Part shown: positions 58,324 to 64,000 of the stretch, piece by piece
Layout: every line of letters begins with the position of its first letter
Numbering within the stretch: the stretch's first letter is position 1
DNA from: Bacteroidales bacterium
GTDB lineage: Bacteria; Bacteroidota; Bacteroidia; Bacteroidales; WCHB1-69
Assembly (NCBI GenBank): GCA_017554325.1
Contig: JAFZIP010000016.1
Location: forward strand, 1 to 64,000
Reading direction: 5' to 3'
Length of the DNA: 64,000 nucleotides
Position numbers and translations under genes: made by a program
The notes under the pieces: model-generated
What the model was told of the DNA's origin: nothing
Database searches by the model: none
The model's input: only the letters and a program-made list of their open reading frames with translations

Positions 58324-58719
58324 TCAATCTATTGAAATATCCACCAGCCACTTTTCCTCATGCTTCTTCACTCTGAATTCCAAGGTCTGCTTCTTTTTGT
58401 CGCATGTGAGATTGCATTTGCACACGGCCAGGCTGTCGTTAATGTATTCGCATTGGGTATTCTCCACCGTCACCTCGTACGCATTCATCTTTTTCAATTG
58501 TTCGGGGTTGTTGCGCATGTATTTCTGCAAGTTGCGGATAAGAGGCACATCATGTACGACCGAATACTTGTACATGTTATCGAAATCCGCTGTGACAAAC
58601 GCGACGGAGAATTTCTCCATCACCTTTTCGGGGCTGGAGAATTCATCGTTTTTATTCTTACAGGACGACACAAACAGCAAAACGGCGGCAAGCAATGCGA
58701 TAATCCAATTTTTTCTCAT
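58324..58719 (-). CDS. Small lipoprotein (DUF4878-like)
   Basis: The protein has 131 residues from the ATG at 58719; the longer frame upstream has no signal sequence at its start. The lipobox LLFVSSC gives Cys20. The mature part (SSPEKVMEKFSVAFVTADFDNMYKY, then a beta strand pattern ending EEKWLVDISID) is like the NTF2-like DUF4878 lipoproteins. Role unknown. It is convergent with nothing and 34 bp upstream of tyrS. Confidence 0.8.
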   Translation of the reverse strand: MRKNWIIALLAAVLLFVSSCKNKNDEFSSPEKVMEKFSVAFVTADFDNMYKYSVVHDVPLIRNLQKYMRNNPEQLKKMNAYEVTVENTQCEYINDSLAVCKCNLTCDKKKQTLEFRVKKHEEKWLVDISID

Positions 58720-58834
58720 AATGATACTAATATTGAAAAGTGCGCAAAAATACAAAAAAAATCCACTTCCATAATTAAATTTCACCTTCTTGAAACAAGT
58801 GAAAAAACGAGGTGTACGTATAGACATTTTTTCG

Positions 58835-58842
58835 TATCTTTG
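58835..58842 (+). promoter_or_regulatory. Promoter of hutU
   Basis: TATCTTTG matches TAnnTTTG exactly and lies 27 bp before the ATG at 58870. Confidence 0.65.
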
Positions 58843-58869
58843 CAGCCAATTTAATAAAATGTGACTATT

Positions 58870-60867
58870 ATGACACTTCAAGAATTTCAAGACGACCTCA
58901 GACGAGGTATTCCCGCCGTCATTCCGCCGGCAAAGCCATACGACACTACGGTAAACCACGCTCCGAAGCGTAAAGATATCCTGACCAAGAAAGAGAAACA
59001 GTTGGCCCTGCGCAACGCGCTCCGCTACTTTGACCCGTCATTGCATGCGCAACTTGCGCCGGAATTTGTGAAGGAACTGCACGACTACGGCCGCATCTAC
59101 ATGTATCGCTATCGTCCGGACTACGAGATGTACGCCCGTCCCATTGACGCCTACCCTGCCAAGTGCAAGCAGGCAGCCGCCATCATGCTGATGATCCAGA
59201 ACAACCTGGACCCGGCGGTGGCACAACACCCCCACGAGCTGATCACCTACGGCGGCAACGGCGCCGTGTTCCAGAACTGGGCTCAGTACCGCCTCGTGAT
59301 GAAATACCTGTCGGAGATGACCGACGAACAGACCCTCGTGATGTACTCCGGCCATCCGCTGGGACTGTTCCCGTCACACAAGGACGCCCCGCGCGTGGTG
59401 GTCACCAACGGCATGGTGATCCCCAACTACTCCAAACCTGACGACTGGGAGCGCATGAACGCCCTCGGTGTGAGCCAATACGGCCAGATGACCGCCGGGT
59501 CATACATGTACATCGGACCGCAAGGCATCGTGCACGGCACTACCATTACCGTGCTGAATGCCAGCCGCAAGATTGGCGGTGAGATTGGCGGAAAACTCTT
59601 TGTCACAGCAGGTTTGGGTGGCATGTCAGGTGCTCAGCCGAAAGCCGGCAACATCGCCGGTGTGGTTTCCATCACCGCTGAAATCAACCCTGCCGCCACG
59701 CAGAAACGCTTTGACCAAGGCTGGGTGGATGAGGTTCACGACAACCTCGACGAACTGTTCGTGAAGGTGAACGAGGCCCGCGCACAGAAGCTCGCCCGCT
59801 CCTTCGCCTACCAAGGCAACGTGGTGGATCTGTGGGAATATTGCGCCGAACATAACATCCAAGTCGATCTGGGCAGCGACCAGACCTCCCTGCACAACCC
59901 GTGGGCAGGCGGCTACTATCCTGTGGGCATCTCTTTCGAGGACGCCAAGGTGATGATGGCCGACGAGCCCGAGAAATTCAAAGCTGCTGTGGAAGAGAGT
60001 TTGCGCCGCCAGGTGGCTGCCATCAACAAGCTGACCGCCAAGGGCATGTACTTCTTCGACTACGGCAATGCTTTCCTGTTGCAATCCTCGCGCGCCGGAG
60101 CCGACATCATGAAGGAGGACGGCACGTTCCGCTATCCTTCCTACGTGCAGGACATCATGGGACCGATGTGCTTCGACTACGGATTCGGCCCGTTCCGCTG
60201 GGTGTGCACCTCGGGCAAGCCTGAGGACTTGGAGGTTACCGACCACCTGGCCATGGACGTGCTCCACAAGATCAGCGAAACCGCACCGCAGGAGATTTCC
60301 CAGCAGATGAAAGACAACATCACCTGGATCATGGGTGCCAAGGAGAACCACTTAGTGGTGGGTTCCCAGGCCCGCATCCTGTATGCGGACGCCGAAGGCA
60401 GAACCAAGATTGCCGCTGCGTTCAACGATGCTGTCAAGGACGGCAGGCTGACCGCTCCGGTGGTCATCGGCCGCGACCATCACGACGTCTCTGGCACGGA
60501 CTCCCCGTTCCGTGAGACCTCCAACATCTATGACGGCTCCAGTTTCTGCGCTGACATGGCCGTGCACAACGTTATCGGCGACGGCTTCCGCGGTGCCACG
60601 TGGGTGAGCATCCACAACGGCGGCGGCGTCGGCTGGGGTGAGGTTATTAACGGCGGCTTCGGCATGGTGCTGGACGGCACCGAGGAGAGCGACCGCAGAC
60701 TGCGCAGCATGTTGTTCTGGGACGTGAACAATGGCATCTCGCGCCGCGCGTGGGCACGCAACGACGGTGCCCTGTTCGCCATCAAGCGCGCCATGGAGAC
60801 CAACCCGAACCTCACCGTCACCCTGCCGAACATGGCGGATGACGCATTGATTGACAACGCGTTTTAA
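58870..60867 (+). CDS. hutU: Urocanate hydratase
   Basis: The protein has 665 residues from the ATG at 58870 (an upstream GTG at 58861 is also in frame). Urocanase motifs are visible: TYGGNGAVFQNWAQY, YSGHPLGLFPS, MTAGSYMYIGPQGIVHGT, GGLGGMSGAQPKAG-type NAD-binding loop and the HNGGGVGWGEVINGGFGMVLDG end region. It hydrates urocanate to imidazolone propionate in histidine breakdown with tightly bound NAD. It has its own promoter, and the other hut genes are not in the window. Confidence 0.96.
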   Translation: MTLQEFQDDLRRGIPAVIPPAKPYDTTVNHAPKRKDILTKKEKQLALRNALRYFDPSLHAQLAPEFVKELHDYGRIYMYRYRPDYEMYARPIDAYPAKCKQAAAIMLMIQNNLDPAVAQHPHELITYGGNGAVFQNWAQYRLVMKYLSEMTDEQTLVMYSGHPLGLFPSHKDAPRVVVTNGMVIPNYSKPDDWERMNALGVSQYGQMTAGSYMYIGPQGIVHGTTITVLNASRKIGGEIGGKLFVTAGLGGMSGAQPKAGNIAGVVSITAEINPAATQKRFDQGWVDEVHDNLDELFVKVNEARAQKLARSFAYQGNVVDLWEYCAEHNIQVDLGSDQTSLHNPWAGGYYPVGISFEDAKVMMADEPEKFKAAVEESLRRQVAAINKLTAKGMYFFDYGNAFLLQSSRAGADIMKEDGTFRYPSYVQDIMGPMCFDYGFGPFRWVCTSGKPEDLEVTDHLAMDVLHKISETAPQEISQQMKDNITWIMGAKENHLVVGSQARILYADAEGRTKIAAAFNDAVKDGRLTAPVVIGRDHHDVSGTDSPFRETSNIYDGSSFCADMAVHNVIGDGFRGATWVSIHNGGGVGWGEVINGGFGMVLDGTEESDRRLRSMLFWDVNNGISRRAWARNDGALFAIKRAMETNPNLTVTLPNMADDALIDNAF

Positions 60868-60881
60868 CATCATTATATCCG

Positions 60882-60909
60882 GTAGAGACGTGCCATGGCG
60901 CGTCTCTAC
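60882..60909. repeat. 28-bp palindromic repeat, copy 2
   Basis: Identical to 836-863, in the same position relative to a stop codon (14 bp after hutU). It could terminate or stabilise the transcript. Confidence 0.8.
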
Positions 60910-60938
60910 GTTGTTTTACAAAAACACACCATAATATC

Positions 60939-61832
60939 GTGCGACACGTCAGATTGTTCATATTGATTTCCCTGTTGGTGGCGATTTGTGTCGGGTGCAA
61001 AAAGAAACCCGACCCCATCATCATCACCCCCGATGTGCGGAAAAACCACCTGCAACGCAACCACATATACGGTGGCGTGAAAATCATCAAGACGAGCACC
61101 TATTATCTCGCAGCTGACTCCATCATGGTGGAGGACACTGCAAACATCAGCAAACTGCTGAAAGGGCGGAAACCGGATATCATCACCACCCAGCAATACA
61201 CATCGGACGGGTATCTCTTACAGTTTGTCAAGTTCAACCAGCAGAAAGACACGCTGCTGAAGAGAGATTACCACTACAACGATCTGGCCTTGACCACACG
61301 CTGGGAGGAGTACGACTCCACCGGCATCATGATTACCCGAGGCAAGTACCTTTACGACCGCAATCATTTCCTTTGTGGGGAGCAAGTCTTCAACGGCGAC
61401 AGCATTGCCATCGCATTCGCGTACAACACCGATGGCATCGGCAACATCACCAGCGTCACGCAGTCGATGGGCGACTACACCATGCACACGGAGAACAAGT
61501 ACAACAAGGACGGGCAAGTGGTCAAAATCGTGGAGTACGAGCCTAACGGACGGGTGTTCAAGACTGTAAAGCTCGAATACGACAATTACGGCGACGAGGT
61601 GAACCGCTGCGTCTATAAGGCCGGCGACAAGATGATTGAATACACCTACAACCAATACAGCCAGGAGGGCAAGCAACTGAAAACAATCTATGAAGACAAA
61701 ATCCATCATCTGAAAGAAACGCACTATTTCTTTGACCACGACCGTTATTGCAACTGGCAGATTGAAGTGCTGGTGCGCGACAACCAGATCATATCTATTA
61801 GAAAACGTCAAATCACTTATTATCAAAACTAA
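60939..61832 (+). CDS. Lipoprotein with repeated beta motifs
   Basis: The protein has 297 residues with a GTG start at 60939. The lipobox ICVGC gives Cys20. The rest is composed of repeated short strands with Tyr, Asp and Gly (YNTDGIGNITSV, YNKDGQVVKIVEYEPNGRVFK, YDNYGDEVNR), resembling YD or MORN-like repeats. It is separated by 1 bp from the next gene. Role unknown. Confidence 0.8.
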   Translation: MRHVRLFILISLLVAICVGCKKKPDPIIITPDVRKNHLQRNHIYGGVKIIKTSTYYLAADSIMVEDTANISKLLKGRKPDIITTQQYTSDGYLLQFVKFNQQKDTLLKRDYHYNDLALTTRWEEYDSTGIMITRGKYLYDRNHFLCGEQVFNGDSIAIAFAYNTDGIGNITSVTQSMGDYTMHTENKYNKDGQVVKIVEYEPNGRVFKTVKLEYDNYGDEVNRCVYKAGDKMIEYTYNQYSQEGKQLKTIYEDKIHHLKETHYFFDHDRYCNWQIEVLVRDNQIISIRKRQITYYQN

Positions 61833-61833
61833 C

Positions 61834-62232
61834 ATGGATTTAAGCAACATTTTATCAATTACAGGAAAAGGCGGACTCTTTAAACTCATCTCCAGAGCGC
61901 CAAACTGCTTTATTGTTGAATCTCTCGAAGACGGACATCGTTTCCCTGCATTTTCCCAGGACGGAGTAGCCACATTGGACAACATCGCCATATTCACCGA
62001 AGAGGACGAGGTGACACTCCAATCCGTATTCCAATCCATTTTCAAGAAAGAAAACGGCGCCGCCCTTGAAGTCCCCAAAGACAACAATGCCCTGAAAGCC
62101 TACTTCGCCGAAGTGCTCCCCAACTATGACCGCGAGCGCGTCTATGTCTCCAACATCAAGAAAGTGCTGGCATGGTACAATATTCTCGTCGGACATAAGC
62201 TTATTGATTTGGAGGAGGAGAAGAAAGATTAG
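61834..62232 (+). CDS. DUF5606-family protein
   Basis: The protein has 132 residues from the ATG at 61834. MDLSNILSITGKGGLFKLIS and FIVESLEDGHRFPAF match the start of a conserved Bacteroidota family that I recall as DUF5606. It is cytosolic with no signal. It follows the lipoprotein gene by a single base, so cotranscription is likely. Function unknown. Confidence 0.8.
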   Translation: MDLSNILSITGKGGLFKLISRAPNCFIVESLEDGHRFPAFSQDGVATLDNIAIFTEEDEVTLQSVFQSIFKKENGAALEVPKDNNALKAYFAEVLPNYDRERVYVSNIKKVLAWYNILVGHKLIDLEEEKKD

Positions 62233-62378
62233 GTGATTAGAGATTAGGTGATTATAATTGAGAAATGGGGAATTAATTAAATCCCCATCTATTTTAGAAG
62301 GGGTGGCCGAAGGCCGGGGTAGTAATATAAAGTTAGGAGTTGGGGAGTTCATTTTAGTATTTTCGTTAATAACATTTT
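62233..62378. other. Short intergenic region with repeats
   Basis: GATTAG-type units occur at 62229-62260. They are followed by AGGGGTGGCCGAAGGCCGGG (about 62298-62317), which contains the palindrome GGCCGAAGGCC. No gene is seen. Confidence 0.55.
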
Positions 62379-63797
62379 ATGAAAGAAGTTTATAACAATG
62401 AGAGGCGCCGCGGACTGATTACGGTATTGAGCATTATTGCCGTGCTGTTAATCGGGGTGGGCATTTTCTTTTACTACAATTTCTTCAGGCAGACCAAATC
62501 GGAGCTGATCGAGGCGGTGCCTACAGATGCGGTTTTCATGTTCGAAGTGAACGACAATGCAACCTTCGTCCAAGACATTTCGCCCCTGCTCCCCTATTTC
62601 AACGAGCTGTTTGCGATGGACGCACTCCCGGCATTTGAATCTGTGCACAACGCACTGCCAGCCAACCAGTACGACATCACCATCTCGGGGCATCCGATAG
62701 ACAACAGCACAGCGCTCCTTTTCAACACGCACATCGACAAAGCCTCGTTCAAGCGCCTGCTCAAGGCACTCAGCATTGACCCAGCCAACTGCGAATCTTT
62801 TGAACAACAGAAAATATACACTTACGGCACGGATTTCAAAAAGCTCCATTTTGTGTTCGTCAACCATATTCTCTCCATCTCCACCAACATGGATCTGCTG
62901 AAGAAATCCATCATCCAGCACAGACATCCCAAGAACCTGTTTTCGATAGGTGATTTCAAAAAGCTTTATGACCTCGCGGAGAAAAACAAGAAGCATAATT
63001 GGCTGTTTATCAACGCTGCCTACACAGACGGCTTGTGCAACTACTTCACACAGAAGACAAGCGACAATATCCAAGCTTTCAAGTCCATGGCGACGTGGGC
63101 CGCATTTCAGATACGGTTCTCCAGCAATGAGGTTCTGCTTTCCGGGTATATCTCGTCCAGCGCAAAGATCCTGGAACGATTCACTGGTGTCAACGCAAAC
63201 AATACCATCCCTGAAGAGTTCCTACCCTATCATGCCAACCAGTATTACAAACTTGAGTTGCCAGAATACGACCTCTGCTATTTCACCATGCCGCAGGACA
63301 CGAACCAAGACGTCCCGTTCATGTCAGTCAGACGAGACTCGGTTGGCCACGCCTATTCTCCTTTCATGAATGAGCATCAGATGGAAGACCTGATGGCAGC
63401 CTACCCAAACGGCATATTCCCTGTTACCGACAGCACTGTACTACCCAAAGGCTCCATATTCGACACTGTCCACTACAAAGTGTTCGCCGTCAAGGGCGAC
63501 CATTACCTGTTTGCCCCGACCACCGAGGACATCCTGATGTACAGTCAGGACATAGCCTCCAACGGGAGCATCTCCAACAACCGCTACTACAAATTCGCCA
63601 AGGGCAACATTGCATCCTCCAACATCATGGAGTTTACCTATTACAATCCGATGGAGAAGAAAAGCCTTCGGTCTAAACTGTCCGACAAGGGCAAAACATC
63701 CCACTTCGGCCAAGACCTGTTCATATTCTCCCTGAGCTGTAACAACATTACGGATGAATTCGCCTCCGTGAACATTTACCTTAACTTTGTAAAATGA
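62379..63797 (+). CDS. Membrane-anchored protein (DUF3352-like)
   Basis: The protein has 472 residues. One transmembrane helix (about 14-33) is followed by a large extracytoplasmic domain beginning LIEAVPTDAVFMFEVNDNATFVQDI. This is the pattern of DUF3352-type Bacteroidota proteins. Many aromatic residues and Asn are present, and an all-alpha/beta fold is expected. It is coupled by ATGA (63794-63797) to the CobW-like gene. Role unknown. Confidence 0.75.
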   Translation: MKEVYNNERRRGLITVLSIIAVLLIGVGIFFYYNFFRQTKSELIEAVPTDAVFMFEVNDNATFVQDISPLLPYFNELFAMDALPAFESVHNALPANQYDITISGHPIDNSTALLFNTHIDKASFKRLLKALSIDPANCESFEQQKIYTYGTDFKKLHFVFVNHILSISTNMDLLKKSIIQHRHPKNLFSIGDFKKLYDLAEKNKKHNWLFINAAYTDGLCNYFTQKTSDNIQAFKSMATWAAFQIRFSSNEVLLSGYISSSAKILERFTGVNANNTIPEEFLPYHANQYYKLELPEYDLCYFTMPQDTNQDVPFMSVRRDSVGHAYSPFMNEHQMEDLMAAYPNGIFPVTDSTVLPKGSIFDTVHYKVFAVKGDHYLFAPTTEDILMYSQDIASNGSISNNRYYKFAKGNIASSNIMEFTYYNPMEKKSLRSKLSDKGKTSHFGQDLFIFSLSCNNITDEFASVNIYLNFVK

Positions 63798-64000
63798 GAC
63801 AAGAAACACCTGTATTGCTGCTCACCGGCTACCTCGGGAGCGGCAAGACCACTTTGGTCAACCGAATACTTTCCAACGAGCGCGGCATCAAGTTTGCCGT
63901 CATCGTCAACGACTTAGGAGAAATCAATATCGATGCGGACCTCATCCAGAAAGGTGGTGTCGTCAACCAGCAGGACGACAGTCTGGTGGCCCTTCAGAAC
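63794..64000 (+). CDS. CobW/G3E-type GTPase, N-terminal part
   Basis: The first 69 residues are visible. The P-loop GYLGSGKTTL (12-21) and FAVIVNDLGEINIDADLI correspond to G1 and the following strand of CobW/YjiA/ZNG1-like metallochaperone GTPases. The gene runs off the window end. The metal is not known. Confidence 0.92.
   Translation, partial: MRQETPVLLLTGYLGSGKTTLVNRILSNERGIKFAVIVNDLGEINIDADLIQKGGVVNQQDDSLVALQN

Noticed and set aside
57042..58376. 444-codon rightward frame over tyrS
   Set aside because: Antisense to a complete tyrosyl-tRNA synthetase with HIGH and KFGKT motifs.

Overview
The window comes from a Bacteroidota chromosome, most likely order Bacteroidales. The evidence is the TAnnTTTG type -7 boxes upstream of many genes, a type IX secretion (T9SS) C-terminal sorting domain, a TonB-dependent receptor paired with a DUF4249 lipoprotein, and ordinary Bacteroidales housekeeping genes (ATP-type pckA, menA, cstA, floA/nfeD, tyrS, hutU). 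The genus cannot be named from sequence alone.

Layout. 1-1.9 kb: the end of pckA, menA and a tRNA-Ser(CGA). 1.88-45.41 kb: a prophage of about 43.5 kb integrated at the 3' end of that tRNA gene, bounded by a perfect 29-bp direct repeat (attL 1880-1908, attR 45383-45411). 45.4-48.96 kb: a small islet with a terminator, 133-bp tandem repeats, a paralogue of a prophage gene and a T9SS-exported protein. It is closed by another copy of the tRNA 3' end (48941-48959), so this tRNA looks like a repeatedly used integration site. 49-64 kb: chromosomal genes for TonB receptor/DUF4249, CstA, a 5'-nucleotidase C-domain protein, a SagB-like nitroreductase, FloA/NfeD, TyrS, HutU, lipoproteins and the start of a CobW-type GTPase.

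The prophage looks like an intact tailed phage with no sheath gene, so probably a siphovirus. Only the integrase and a membrane LytTR regulator read rightward. All other genes read leftward, in the order: small regulators, candidate holin, amidase endolysin, spanin-like protein, primase-helicase, an iteron-like region, head protease/scaffold, major capsid protein, terminase, portal, head-tail connectors, tape measure and tail-tip proteins. AT-rich accessory modules interrupt this order: two membrane or small-protein genes (12-12.9 kb), a LytTR/lipoprotein module (13.6-17 kb), an AlbA_2-domain gene (17.5-18.9 kb), a plasmid-like radC/ArdC block (23.5-26.4 kb), a small orphan gene (27.5 kb), and an outer-membrane beta-barrel plus lipoprotein (32-34.5 kb). 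No CI-like repressor is recognisable.

The most interesting unexplained structure is two families of conserved non-coding elements, each present twice in the prophage. Family A (11893-12010 and 27392-27511) has a hairpin that covaries between copies and ends in a terminator. Family B (13218-13440 and 34598-34816) is about 220 nt, with invariant loops and compensating stems. A second candidate system is the phage-borne membrane LytTR regulator, which has two 12-bp direct repeats exactly 21 bp apart in the divergent promoter region it shares with a lipoprotein gene.
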